In this document: piece by piece, positions 34,138 to 43,025 of the stretch
Position numbering within the stretch: the stretch's first letter is position 1
How the letters are laid out: each line of letters opens with the position of its first letter
Assembly: GCF_021462505.1 (NCBI RefSeq)
Contig: NZ_JAKEDV010000003.1
Span: forward strand, 62,001-126,000
DNA: 64,000 nucleotides
Direction of reading: 5' to 3'
DNA from: Thermus brockianus
GTDB taxonomy: Bacteria > Deinococcota > Deinococci > Deinococcales > Thermaceae
Made by a program: the position numbers and the translations under genes
Notes under the pieces: model-generated
What the model was told of the DNA's origin: nothing
Seen by the model: only the letters and a program-made list of their open reading frames with translations
The model's database searches: none

Positions 34138-36309
34138 ATGCTACAGGAGCGCCCCCCCGCGGACCTGGCCTTCTTGGCCGAGGTCCTGCGCCGCTACCCG
34201 GTGCGGGTGGTCTTCCGAGGGGAGGTGTTGCCTGAGCCCCCGGTGCGGGGGGAGAAGCTTTGGGAGGAAGGGGACCTCGCCCTTTACTGGGAAGGAAAGC
34301 CGCCTTCCCGCGAGGTCCAGGAGGCCTTGCGCCTCCTCCTTCGGGCCTTTCGGGAGCTCCTTGAGCTCCGGGAAAGGGAGCTTGCCCTCCTAAAAGCCCA
34401 AGGGGAAACGGGGAGGCTTCTTGGCCTTCTCCTCCACGAGATCAAGAACCCCTTGATGAGCGTCCTGGGGGCCCTGGAGCTTCTCCGGGAAACCGAGGGT
34501 TTGCCGGAAGAGGCCCTGGAGCTTTTGGAGATCGCTGAGCGCTCAGCAAGGCGCATCCGGGAGCTTTTGCAACGGGCCCAGGAGTACCTGAGCCTAGGCC
34601 AGGGGGTGCGGCTTAAGTCCGAGCGGGTGGACCTGAAGGCCCTCCTCCTGCAGGCGGTGGAGGAGGTGCGGCCCCTGGCCCGCAGAAAGGGGCTAGCCAT
34701 CCGCCTTTCCCTTCCCCGGCGGGAGGCTTGGGTCTATGGGGACCGGGACTGGCTTTACCAGGCGGTTCTCAACGTCCTTAACAACGCCGTGAAGTACACC
34801 CCGGAAGGGGGGCGGGTTTCCGTGCGGCTCCTCGCTGGCCCGGACCGCTACGGGATCGCCATCGGCGACACCGGGCCCGGCATACCCAAGGAGGAGGCGG
34901 AGAAGGTTTTTGAGCCTTTCTACCGGGCTTCCACCCGGGGGGAGGCGGAGGGGACGGGGCTGGGCCTGGCCTTGGTGAAGCGGGTCCTCGAGGCCCACGG
35001 GGGGGAGGTGCGCCTGAAAAGCCGCTTGGGGAAGGGAAGCACCTTCCTGCTCCTCCTTCCCCGGCCCCGGCCCGGGCAGCGGGCCCCCGTGGGGAGGCTC
35101 CTTCTCCTCATGCTGGCCCTCATCGCCTTGGCCCGGCTTCCCATCTACCCTGCCCCCCTGGGCTCCCGGGCCTTCGGAGAGGTGCCGGCAGGGGAGGTGG
35201 TGCGGCTAAGGGGGTTAGAACTCGCCTTTAGCCCCGATGCCCAGGGGGAAGCCCGGCGTTGGCGGAGCCTTTGGGGCGGGGGGGAGAGGCTAAGGGTGGC
35301 CTTGGAAAGGGGTGGGGTGGAGGCGGTGCGGGAGGGGAACATAGGCCTCGCCTTTTCCACCCCCGAGGGGGAGGTAAGGCCCACGGGCACCCACCTGCGC
35401 CTTTCCCGGGAGGAGCGGGGTAGGGTTTCCCTCTACCGGGGCCGGCTTGCCCTGGGCCAGGAGGCCCTGCCCGCCGGGGAGGGGGCCCTCTTGGGCACGG
35501 GGGTGCGCAGGAAGCTCCTTCCCGCCCCCTTGGTGCGGCCGGTGCCGGGGGAGGGGGGCGAGGTGGTCTTCCGCCTCCTGGGCCCGGAAGGGGCGAAGGG
35601 CTTTCTCGTGGAGGTGCGAAGCGGGGAAAGGGTGGTCCTCTCCGCCCGGGCGGAAGGGGGGCTTTTCCGCTACCTGCCCCAGGCGGACCGCTTAAGCCAG
35701 GTGCGGGCCTTCGCCCTGGACGAGGTGGGGCTTTTGGGCTACCCCTCGGACCCTGTGCCTTTCCGCGAGCGGTATAGCTTCTACCAAGGGAAAAGCCGCC
35801 TGCCCCGCGACCCCACGGGGGCCGAGGCCTTTTTGCGCAGGGCGGTGGCCGCTTTCCCCGACGACGCCGAGGCCCTTGGGGAGCTCGCCTTCGCCCTCTA
35901 CCTCCAGGGCCGCCACGCTGAGGCCAAGCCCCTTTACGAGAGGGCTTTGGCCCTCTTGGATAGCCCCGACATCCGCGTGCGGTACGGGCGGCTCCTTTAC
36001 CACATGGGCCGCTACGCCGAGGCGGAGGAGAGCTACCGCAAGGTGCTGGCCTTGGACCCGGGCAACCTGGACGCCCGCTGGGGCCTCGCTGAGGTGGTCT
36101 TGGCCCTGGGGCGGCCTCGGGAGGCGGAGCTTTTGGCCCGGCAGGTGCTTTCCCTAAAGCCCGACTACCCCTTGGCCCGCTTCACCCTGGCCAAGGCCCT
36201 TCTGGAGGCGGGCAAGCGGGAGGAGGCCCGGCGCCTCCTCGAGGAGGAGCTTCGCCGCAACCCCGACCCCGAGGTGCGGGCCCTTTTGGAGCGTCTAGCC
36301 GGAGAATAG
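34138..36309 (+). CDS. sensor histidine kinase with C-terminal extracytoplasmic FecR-like and TPR domains
   Basis: 723 residues with unusual order. Residues 1-95 are soluble. HisKA follows with LLHEIKNPLMSVLG (phosphorylatable His100), then HATPase with NVLNNAVKYTPEGG, DTGPGIP and GTGLGLALVKR. One membrane helix lies at about 320-336. A FecR-like beta region (about 340-455), an Ig-like stretch and several TPR repeats (about 555-720, e.g. AEALGELAFALYLQGRHAEAKPLYERAL) complete it. Basic residues before the helix put the kinase inside and the C-terminus outside. TAGGCT ends seven bases before the ATG. The receiver gene is next, so they form one signalling pair. Confidence 0.82.
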   Translation: MLQERPPADLAFLAEVLRRYPVRVVFRGEVLPEPPVRGEKLWEEGDLALYWEGKPPSREVQEALRLLLRAFRELLELRERELALLKAQGETGRLLGLLLHEIKNPLMSVLGALELLRETEGLPEEALELLEIAERSARRIRELLQRAQEYLSLGQGVRLKSERVDLKALLLQAVEEVRPLARRKGLAIRLSLPRREAWVYGDRDWLYQAVLNVLNNAVKYTPEGGRVSVRLLAGPDRYGIAIGDTGPGIPKEEAEKVFEPFYRASTRGEAEGTGLGLALVKRVLEAHGGEVRLKSRLGKGSTFLLLLPRPRPGQRAPVGRLLLLMLALIALARLPIYPAPLGSRAFGEVPAGEVVRLRGLELAFSPDAQGEARRWRSLWGGGERLRVALERGGVEAVREGNIGLAFSTPEGEVRPTGTHLRLSREERGRVSLYRGRLALGQEALPAGEGALLGTGVRRKLLPAPLVRPVPGEGGEVVFRLLGPEGAKGFLVEVRSGERVVLSARAEGGLFRYLPQADRLSQVRAFALDEVGLLGYPSDPVPFRERYSFYQGKSRLPRDPTGAEAFLRRAVAAFPDDAEALGELAFALYLQGRHAEAKPLYERALALLDSPDIRVRYGRLLYHMGRYAEAEESYRKVLALDPGNLDARWGLAEVVLALGRPREAELLARQVLSLKPDYPLARFTLAKALLEAGKREEARRLLEEELRRNPDPEVRALLERLAGE

Positions 36310-36310
36310 A

Positions 36311-36682
36311 ATGGCTTCCGTGGCCCGGGTTCTGGTGGTGGAGGACGACCCCGCCGTGGCCAAGGTCCTGGAGCTCGCCCTTAAGCGGGAGGGCTTTTGG
36401 CCCCACTTGGCCCGGGACTATGCCTTGGCCCTGGCGGCCTTGGGGGAGGATTGGGACGCCATCCTCCTGGACCTCAACCTCCCTGGGGGGTTTGGCCTGG
36501 ACCTCCTGCGCCACCTGCGCCAGACCTTGGGGAAGGCGACCCCGGTTTTGGTCCTTTCGGGCCTAAAGCAAGAGCACCACGTGCTGGAGGCCCTGCGGGC
36601 GGGGGCGCAGGACTACCTCACCAAACCCTTTAGCCCGAAAGAGCTGATCCTCCGCTTGGGGCGGCATGTGGCGGTCCGGTGA
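36311..36682 (+). CDS. receiver-only response regulator
   Basis: 123 residues, one CheY-like receiver and nothing else. Acidic pocket VVEDDP, phosphoryl-acceptor Asp in ILLDLNLPGG, Thr/Ser position VLVLSGL and Lys in YLTKPFSP. With no DNA-binding domain it must act by protein contact. It starts one base after the kinase stop and overlaps the HEAT-repeat gene by 17 bases, so the likely target is in this operon. Confidence 0.9.
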   Translation: MASVARVLVVEDDPAVAKVLELALKREGFWPHLARDYALALAALGEDWDAILLDLNLPGGFGLDLLRHLRQTLGKATPVLVLSGLKQEHHVLEALRAGAQDYLTKPFSPKELILRLGRHVAVR

Positions 36683-37799
36683 AGGGCTTTACGCCCTGGT
36701 AGTCTTCCTGGTGGTCCTCCTCGAGGCCCTGGCCCTCGGGTATTTGGTCTTCGCCTTCACGGCCCGCCTCTTCGGCCTCCTGGGCTACGGGGAGACGGTG
36801 GGCGCCCTCCTCTTAGGCCTCGCCCCCACCGGGCTCGCCCTTGTCCTCCTGGGGGCCTATGTCCTCCTTTACCATGCCTACACCGCCTGGCGGGAAGGGG
36901 AGGAGGAAAGGCTCCGGGAAAGATACCTGGAGGGGTTCGCCCAGGCCCTCCTGGCGGGGGAAAACCTGCCTCCTCCTCCCTGGCCCAAGGAGGCCTTCGC
37001 CGCCCTTTTGGCCTTAAGGGAAAGCCTGGAGGGGGAGTTGGCCCAGGCCCTCCTCCCTTGGCTCCGCCTGGGCCTACCCCGGTGGCGGAGGGCCCTTACG
37101 AGCCCCTTCGCTTCCCGGGCCCGCCGCCTCGAGGCCCTGGACGCCCTGGCCCAGGCCCGCCTGCCCGAGGCCTTCCCCCTCGTCCTCCCCTACCTGGCCC
37201 ACCCGGACCCTGTGTTGCGTCTGGCGGCGGCCCGGGCGGGGGCCCGCCTGGTGGGGGAAGAGGACCTGGAGGCCTTCGCCGAGGCCTTGTTGCGGGCGGC
37301 GCTACCCAGAGGGGCGCTTTTGGAGGTTCTCCTCCTTTTGGAGGACCGGGCGGAGCCGGTGGCGCGGCGCTTTTTGCAGGCGGGGGGAGAGGAAGAGGCG
37401 TGGGCGGCCTTGGAGGCCTTGGGCCGGCTCAAGCTCCACGGCCTGGCGGAGGCGGTCCTGGGGTTCCTCCGCCACCCCGACCCCGAGGTGCGGGCGGCGG
37501 CCATGCGGGCCCTTTGGCGCCTGGAGTACCCCCCCTTGGGGCACGAGGAGGCGGTGCTCGCCGCCTTGGGGGCGGAGGAGGAGTTCTTGCGGCTACAGGC
37601 GGTGCGCCTCCTTCCCCTCCTTGGGGGAGCCCTGGCCCGAAGGGCTTTGTGGAAGGCCCTTTCCGACCCTTCCTTCTATGTGCGCCGGGGGGCGGCGGAG
37701 GCCCTTAGGGCCTTGGACCCGGCGCTCCTGAAACAGGCGGCCGAGGCCCACCCGGACCCCTACGGCCGGGCCATGGCCAGGCAGGTGGCGGGGGCGTGA
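36666..37799 (+). CDS. membrane protein with cytoplasmic HEAT-like repeats
   Basis: 377 residues. Two membrane helices (about 8-30 and 44-67) are followed by a long Ala/Leu/Glu-rich helical region. HEAT or PBS-lyase-like repeats are visible: LPYLAHPDPVLRLAAARAGARL, FLRHPDPEVRAAAMRALWRL and ALSDPSFYVRRGAAEALRAL. HEAT arrays bind proteins. Between a receiver and a glycosyltransferase, it could connect the two. It overlaps both neighbours. Confidence 0.75.
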   Translation: MWRSGEGLYALVVFLVVLLEALALGYLVFAFTARLFGLLGYGETVGALLLGLAPTGLALVLLGAYVLLYHAYTAWREGEEERLRERYLEGFAQALLAGENLPPPPWPKEAFAALLALRESLEGELAQALLPWLRLGLPRWRRALTSPFASRARRLEALDALAQARLPEAFPLVLPYLAHPDPVLRLAAARAGARLVGEEDLEAFAEALLRAALPRGALLEVLLLLEDRAEPVARRFLQAGGEEEAWAALEALGRLKLHGLAEAVLGFLRHPDPEVRAAAMRALWRLEYPPLGHEEAVLAALGAEEEFLRLQAVRLLPLLGGALARRALWKALSDPSFYVRRGAAEALRALDPALLKQAAEAHPDPYGRAMARQVAGA

Positions 37800-39229
37800 T
37801 GGAGGCGCTTCTTTGGTTCCTTTTCGCTTACCAGGTCTTCGTCCTCTACTACTTCGCCCTCTTGAACCTCCTTTACGCCTACTTCGCCGTAAGCGGCCTC
37901 GCCATGGTGGCCCGCTACGCCCGGGAGCTCTCCGAGCTCGCCCTCAAGGACCTTTTGGAGCGGGAGGCTTACCTGCCCGTTTCCATCCTGGTGCCCACCT
38001 ACAACGAGGAGAAGACCATCGCCGCCTCGGTGCGCTCCTTCCTCGCCCTGCACTACCCGGAGTTTGAGGTGGTGGTGGTGGCGGACGGGCCGAAGGACAA
38101 GACCCTCGAGGTCCTGAAGGAGACCTTCCACCTGGTGGCGGTGGACTGGGTGTACCGCCGGGTGCTCCCGAGCAAGCCGGTGCGGGCGGTGTACCGCTCG
38201 CTCCTATACCCCAACCTTCTGGTGGTGGACAAGGAGAACGGGGGCAAGGCGGATGCCCTAAACGCCGGGCTCAACTTCGCCCGCTATCCCCTCTTCTGCG
38301 CCGTGGACGCCGATAGCCTCCTGGACGCCCAGGCCCTCCTGCGGGCGAGCCGGCTTTTCCTGGAGGACGACCGGGTTTTGGCCGTGGGGGGCACCATAAG
38401 GCCCCTGAACGGGGCGGTGGTGCGGGGCGGGGTGGTGCGGGAGATGCGGCTACCCCGGGGCTTCTTGGAGAAAATGCAGGTCATTGAGTACGCCCGGGCC
38501 TTCTTCATGGGGCGCGCCGGCTGGAGCGCCATGAACGCCCTCCTCATCATCTCCGGGGCCTTTGGGGTGTTCCGCAGGGAGGAGGCCCTCCGCATTGGGG
38601 GTTACCGCACGGACACCGTGGGGGAGGACATGGAGCTCGTGGTGCGCCTCCACCGCCGGGCCCGGGAGGAGGGGCGGGAGTACCGCATCCTCTACACCCC
38701 GGACCCCATCTGCTACACCGAGGTGCCGGCGGACCTGGCCACCTTGCGGAGGCAACGGAACCGCTGGCACCGGGGGCTTTGGGAGGTGCTCTGGGCCCAC
38801 CGGGCCATGCTCTTCAACCCCCGGTACGGGCGGCTGGGCCTCGTGGCCATGCCCTACTTTTTCCTCTTTGAGGCCTTGGGCCCGGTGGTGGAGGTGCTGG
38901 GCTACGCCATTCTTCCCGTCTTCTGGCTTTTGGGCCTCCTGAACCCCGAGGTGGCGGTGCTCTTCCTGGCCCTGGCGGTGGGGTACGGGGTGCTCCTTTC
39001 CCACCTCGCCGTGGGGATGGAAACCCTGCTCCTCAAGCGCTACCCCCGGCTAAGGGACAGGCTTTGGCTTCTCTTCTTGGGGGTCCTCGAGGCCCTGGGC
39101 TACCGCCAGCTCCTCGCCTGGGAGCGCTTTCTCGCCACCTTCCAGGTGTGGCGCAAGCGGGGGGTCTGGGGGGAGATGCAAAGGAAGGGCCTAGAGGCGC
39201 CGGAGGGAGAGGGCCACGAGAAGCCGTAG
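37799..39229 (+). CDS. processive family 2 glycosyltransferase, membrane-bound
   Basis: 476 residues. An N-terminal membrane helix leads to a GT-A domain with VPTYNEEKTIAASV, VVVADGPKD, the DxD motif AVDADSLL, the GED catalytic region and the QxxRW motif RQRNRWHRGLWE. Three to four membrane helices close the protein. This matches polysaccharide synthases such as PgaC/IcaA or cellulose-synthase relatives, which polymerise and extrude a chain. The start is ATG 37799, or GTG one codon earlier. No PilZ domain. It is the last gene of the kinase operon. Confidence 0.85.
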   Translation: MEALLWFLFAYQVFVLYYFALLNLLYAYFAVSGLAMVARYARELSELALKDLLEREAYLPVSILVPTYNEEKTIAASVRSFLALHYPEFEVVVVADGPKDKTLEVLKETFHLVAVDWVYRRVLPSKPVRAVYRSLLYPNLLVVDKENGGKADALNAGLNFARYPLFCAVDADSLLDAQALLRASRLFLEDDRVLAVGGTIRPLNGAVVRGGVVREMRLPRGFLEKMQVIEYARAFFMGRAGWSAMNALLIISGAFGVFRREEALRIGGYRTDTVGEDMELVVRLHRRAREEGREYRILYTPDPICYTEVPADLATLRRQRNRWHRGLWEVLWAHRAMLFNPRYGRLGLVAMPYFFLFEALGPVVEVLGYAILPVFWLLGLLNPEVAVLFLALAVGYGVLLSHLAVGMETLLLKRYPRLRDRLWLLFLGVLEALGYRQLLAWERFLATFQVWRKRGVWGEMQRKGLEAPEGEGHEKP

Positions 39230-40363
39230 ACCCAAGGAAACCAGGATGGGGAGGTGGTAGGGGCTCGGACCCAGGCCGAGGTGGGCGATCCCCCCGGCGA
39301 GAAGGCTTCCCCCAAGCCCCCCAAGCCCCAGGGCCAGCCAAAAGAGGGCCAGGTAGCCGCCCCGTACCTCCTCGGGGGCCCGGGCCAGGGCGGCGTTGGC
39401 CATGGCGGTGCTTAGGCCGCTCCAGGCCAGGGCGTCGGCCACGGCGGAAAGCCAGATGGGCCAGGGGAAGGTGGGGGAGCCTAGGAGCCACAAAGCGGGC
39501 ATTAGGGCCCCCACCATTCCCGCCCGGAAGAGGACCACCCCATGCCCCTCCCGGTCCGCAAGCCGGCCCCAGAGGGGGCCAAAGACGAGCCCCGAGGTGG
39601 CGGAGAGGAGGGTCCAAAGCCCCACCGCGGCCATGGAGAGCCCGCCCACCTGCACGAAATAAGGCACCACGAAGGGTCCGCCCACCATCACCGCCCCGTA
39701 CCAGAGGAGGACGCGGCTTAGGTAACGGCGGTAGGCCCGGTCTTGGAAGGCGGCCCGCAAGGCGGCGCGGGGCGGGGGAGGGGAGGGCTTTGGGGGTTCG
39801 GTTTGCAGGCGCAAAACCCAAACGGAGAGGAGCCCTGCCCCTACCCCCAGAAGGAGCACCGCCTGGTAACCGGTGGGCGGGGGAAGGGTATCCGCCACCA
39901 GGCCGCCCAAGGCGTTCCCCAAGGTGCCCACCAGGCCCAAGAGGGCGTTGCGGAAGCCGAAGTAACGGCCCCGCCTTTCTGGGGGCACGAGGTCCGCCAT
40001 CCAGGAAAGCCAAAGCACCCCCACCGGGGCGGCGAGGAGCTGGGAAAAGGCGGCGAAAAGGAGGAGGCCCGGCACCCTTAGCCCTTCGGGCAAGAAGGGG
40101 GAGAGGATGGCGGGCACGAAGAGGAGGCGGGAGGCCAGGTTAAGCCGCACCGCCCAAGCCTTCCGGCTTCCCCGGAGGAAGGGGGCCAGGGGGGCCGTGA
40201 GTTGGGCCAAAAAGGGCAGGGCCCCCAGGAGGGCCAGGGCCAAGGGCGGGGCCCCTAGGGCCAGGGCGTACCCCGTGACGAGGACCCCGGTGCTCCAGTT
40301 GAGGAAAAGGACGGCCAAGGTGCCTTCCCAGAGGGAGAGGCGGAGGGAGCGGTCGGGTTCCAC
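39191..40363 (-). CDS. MFS transporter
   Basis: 390 residues with about twelve membrane segments. MFS-type loops are MADLVPPERRGRYFGFRNALLG (the ERGRxxG-like family motif) and GRLADREGHGVVLF (the GxLaDrxGrr loop between helices). It is probably an exporter of the major facilitator superfamily; the substrate is unknown. GTG 40363 is taken as start because GATAAT ends six bases upstream. It overlaps the glycosyltransferase gene tail to tail by 39 bases. Confidence 0.8.
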   Translation of the reverse strand: MEPDRSLRLSLWEGTLAVLFLNWSTGVLVTGYALALGAPPLALALLGALPFLAQLTAPLAPFLRGSRKAWAVRLNLASRLLFVPAILSPFLPEGLRVPGLLLFAAFSQLLAAPVGVLWLSWMADLVPPERRGRYFGFRNALLGLVGTLGNALGGLVADTLPPPTGYQAVLLLGVGAGLLSVWVLRLQTEPPKPSPPPPRAALRAAFQDRAYRRYLSRVLLWYGAVMVGGPFVVPYFVQVGGLSMAAVGLWTLLSATSGLVFGPLWGRLADREGHGVVLFRAGMVGALMPALWLLGSPTFPWPIWLSAVADALAWSGLSTAMANAALARAPEEVRGGYLALFWLALGLGGLGGSLLAGGIAHLGLGPSPYHLPILVSLGLRLLVALSLRRL

Positions 40364-40369
40364 CCGCCC

Positions 40370-40392
40370 ATTATCCTTGAACCGGGTAAAAT
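40370..40392. promoter_or_regulatory. divergent -10 elements for the MFS and nitronate monooxygenase-like genes
   Basis: Minus-strand GATAAT (40370-40375) ends six bases before GTG 40363; plus-strand TAAAAT (40387-40392) ends seven bases before ATG 40400. Both predict leaderless mRNAs from a 36-base intergenic space. Confidence 0.55.
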
Positions 40393-40399
40393 CTCCCCC

Positions 40400-41254
40400 A
40401 TGGAGACCGCCATCACGAGGATGTTGGGCATCCGCTACCCCATCGTGGCCGCCCCCATGTTTTTGGTTTCCGGGGCCAGGCTCCTTTTGGCCGTGGCCGA
40501 GGCGGGGGCCATCGGGGTCATCCCTAGCCTCAACTTCCGCACCCACGCCGCCTTTCGGGAGTTCCTGGAAACCTTCCCCCAGGGGGTTCCCTTCGGCGTG
40601 AACCTCATCCTTAAGAATAACCCCCGCCTCGAGGAGGACCTGGAGGCCGTGGCCGAGCGCAAGGTCCCCTTGGTGGTCACCTCCTTGGGGGACCCCACGC
40701 GGGTGGTGGAGAAGGTCAAGGCCTATGGGGGCGTGGTCTGGTGCGACGTGGTGGGCTTAAGGCACGGCAGGAAGGCGGTGGAGGCGGGGGCCGACGCCCT
40801 GGTGGCCGTGGCGGCGGGGGCCGGGGGGCATGCCGGGGGCGTTAGCCCCTTCGTCCTCGGTCCCTGGCTGAGGGAGGAGCTGGGGGTCCCCGTCCTCATC
40901 GCCGGGGGGATCGCCACGGGGAGGCAGCTCCTCGCCGCCTTGGCCCTGGGGGACGGGGCCTACATCGGCACCCGCTTCATCGCCACCCTGGAGTCCGAGG
41001 CCCCCTTGGACTACAAGGAGTCCCTTCTCCGCGCCACCCCTGAGGACATCCAGTACACCCCCGAGGTGACCGGGGTGCCCGCCAACTTCCTCAAGGAGTC
41101 CCTGGAGCGCTTCCGCCAAGGCGGGGGGAAGGCCTGGAAGGAGGTCTACTCCGCCGGGCACGGGGTGGCCTTCATCCGGGATATCCCCTCGGCCAAGGAG
41201 GTGGTGGCCCGTCTGGTAAAGGAGTACGAGGAGGCGAAGCGCCAACTGCCCTAA
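40400..41254 (+). CDS. nitronate monooxygenase / NPD-family flavoprotein
   Basis: 284 residues, a TIM barrel with FMN. Visible are the start ITRMLGIRYPIVAAPMFLVSG, GGHAGG and AGGIATGRQLLAALALGDGAYIGTRF, typical of 2-nitropropane dioxygenase-like proteins. Members oxidise nitronates, but the family also includes enoyl-ACP reductases (FabK) and others, so the reaction is uncertain. Monocistronic or loosely linked to the next gene (52-base gap). Confidence 0.82.
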   Translation: METAITRMLGIRYPIVAAPMFLVSGARLLLAVAEAGAIGVIPSLNFRTHAAFREFLETFPQGVPFGVNLILKNNPRLEEDLEAVAERKVPLVVTSLGDPTRVVEKVKAYGGVVWCDVVGLRHGRKAVEAGADALVAVAAGAGGHAGGVSPFVLGPWLREELGVPVLIAGGIATGRQLLAALALGDGAYIGTRFIATLESEAPLDYKESLLRATPEDIQYTPEVTGVPANFLKESLERFRQGGGKAWKEVYSAGHGVAFIRDIPSAKEVVARLVKEYEEAKRQLP

Positions 41255-41306
41255 AAGGCTTGGTTCCTGGATAAGGCCCCGCATGGGGGCAGTGGGGGAG
41301 GGGGTT

Positions 41307-43016
41307 ATGCGGGCGTGGATGGGGCTCCTTGCCCTCTTGGGGCTAGCCTTGGCCCAGTACGACCTGGTGGTTTACGGGGCCACCCCGCAAGGGGTAACGG
41401 CGGCGGTGGCCGCAGCCCAGGAGGGGCTCAAGGTGGCCTTGGTGGAGCCCGGCCGGGGCGTGGGGGGCGTCCTTACCCAGGGCTGGCTCGCCACCTTGGA
41501 CCTGGCCAAGGATGGGGAAGGCCTTCTCCAAGGGGGGCTTTTCCGGAGGTTTTACCGCCTTGTGGGGGGCGAGGCTTCCTTTGACGTGAGACGGGCGGAG
41601 GAAGCCTTCCTTGCGATGCTTCGGGAGGCGGGGGTGGAGGTGCGCCTCGAGGAGCCCTTGGACGGCGTGGAGGTGGAGGAAGCGCGCCTTCTCGCCCTGA
41701 AGACGCCCAAAGCCGCCTACCAGGCCCCCTACTTCCTGGACGCCAGCGACACGGCGGAGCTGGCCTTCCGCGCCGGGGCCTCCTTCACCTTGGGCCGGGA
41801 GGACACGGGGCTAGACCGGCGCACCATGGCCGCCACCTTGGTTTTCCGCCTGGAAGGGGTGCCTTGGGGGGCGGTCTTCCTGGCCCTCAACTACGAGGGG
41901 CAGGTGCGGCGCACGGGGGCTGGGGCCTGGGGGCGGAGCGGCTGGGGCTTTGGCGAGCTGGTGCGGGGGTATACGCCCTCCGACCCTGGCCGTTACGCCT
42001 TAAGGGGCCTGAACCTGGCCCGGCAGGATGACGGGAGCCTCCTGGTGAACGCCCTTCTCCTTTTCGGCCTGGAAGGGCTAGACCCCGCGGATCTGGAACG
42101 CAGACGGCAGGAGGCGGCTTTGGAAGCGGAGCGGGTGGTGGCCTTTCTGCGGGAAAAGGACCCCTTGCTCTTCGGCACCGCCCGGCTTGCGGGGGTAGCC
42201 CCGGCCCTTTACCTGCGGGAAAGCCGCCACCTCAAGGCCCTTTACCGCCTGCGGGCGGAGGAGGTCCTCCTGGGCAAGGACTTTCCCGACGCCGTGGCCC
42301 TGGGCGGCTACCCCCTGGACGGCCAGGCCTACTTTCCCGGGGAGACCCCCTACCTCCTAGGGACCCCGGCGCCCTATGGCGTCCCCTTCCGCACCCTCGT
42401 CCCCAGGGAGCTCGCCAACGTGCTGGTGGTTTCCCAGGCGGCGGGGTTTGACAGCGTGGCGGCCTTCTCCGCCCGGGTGGTTCCTTTGCAGATGGCCTTG
42501 GGGGAGGCGGCGGGGGTGGCGGTGGCCCTTCTACGGCTTGCCCCCCAGGCGGGGCTTATGCGGGTGCCCCTGGGGAGCTTCCAGGAGTTCGCCGCAAGCC
42601 CAAGCGCCCTCGAGGCCCTGCGCAAGCGGCTTTTGGAGCGGGGGGCCCGGCTTTCCTCCAAGGAGAAGGGCCGGGTGGAGGCGGAGGGAGGGGCTTACCG
42701 GGAGGCGGTGCGCCTTTTGCGGCGGGGGCTTTTCGCCGGGCCTTACTACCTCAAAGGGAGCCTGGGCCTTGGGGAGCCCATGTTGCTGGGCGACTTCCTG
42801 GCCAACCTGGAGCACTACTACCGGGCCAAGGGGCCCGAGGAGCGCCTGAGGGTGGTCCTCAAGGCCAGGGAGCTTTACCGGGAAGAGTTGCAAAAACCTA
42901 TGCGACGCCCCCTTTTGAACGCCCTCCTCCAGGCCCTGGGAGAAGCCCCGGTCCCCGGGAAGGAACGGGTGAGCCGGGGCGAGGCGGCCCGGCTCCTCTT
43001 CCGCCTTCTGCCATAA
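41307..43016 (+). CDS. exported FAD-dependent oxidoreductase
   Basis: 569 residues. A signal peptide (MRAWMGLLALLGLALAQ) leads directly into a Rossmann FAD site, YDLVVYGATPQGVTAAVAAAQEG, followed by VALVEPGRGVGGVLTQG and YFLDASDTAELAF, as in the FAD-dependent oxidoreductase family PF12831. The signal has no twin arginine, so the protein would go through Sec and take up FAD outside. The C-terminus (SRGEAARLLFRLLP) resembles an S-layer-homology helix. ATG 41307 follows GGGGGAGGGGG. Substrate unknown. Confidence 0.75.
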   Translation: MRAWMGLLALLGLALAQYDLVVYGATPQGVTAAVAAAQEGLKVALVEPGRGVGGVLTQGWLATLDLAKDGEGLLQGGLFRRFYRLVGGEASFDVRRAEEAFLAMLREAGVEVRLEEPLDGVEVEEARLLALKTPKAAYQAPYFLDASDTAELAFRAGASFTLGREDTGLDRRTMAATLVFRLEGVPWGAVFLALNYEGQVRRTGAGAWGRSGWGFGELVRGYTPSDPGRYALRGLNLARQDDGSLLVNALLLFGLEGLDPADLERRRQEAALEAERVVAFLREKDPLLFGTARLAGVAPALYLRESRHLKALYRLRAEEVLLGKDFPDAVALGGYPLDGQAYFPGETPYLLGTPAPYGVPFRTLVPRELANVLVVSQAAGFDSVAAFSARVVPLQMALGEAAGVAVALLRLAPQAGLMRVPLGSFQEFAASPSALEALRKRLLERGARLSSKEKGRVEAEGGAYREAVRLLRRGLFAGPYYLKGSLGLGEPMLLGDFLANLEHYYRAKGPEERLRVVLKARELYREELQKPMRRPLLNALLQALGEAPVPGKERVSRGEAARLLFRLLP

Positions 43017-43018
43017 TG
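43013..43018 (+). promoter_or_regulatory. -10 of the DJ-1-like gene
   Basis: CATAAT preceded by TGC (extended -10), overlapping the preceding stop codon and ending seven bases before GTG 43026. Confidence 0.5.
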
Positions 43019-43025
43019 GCCTAGG

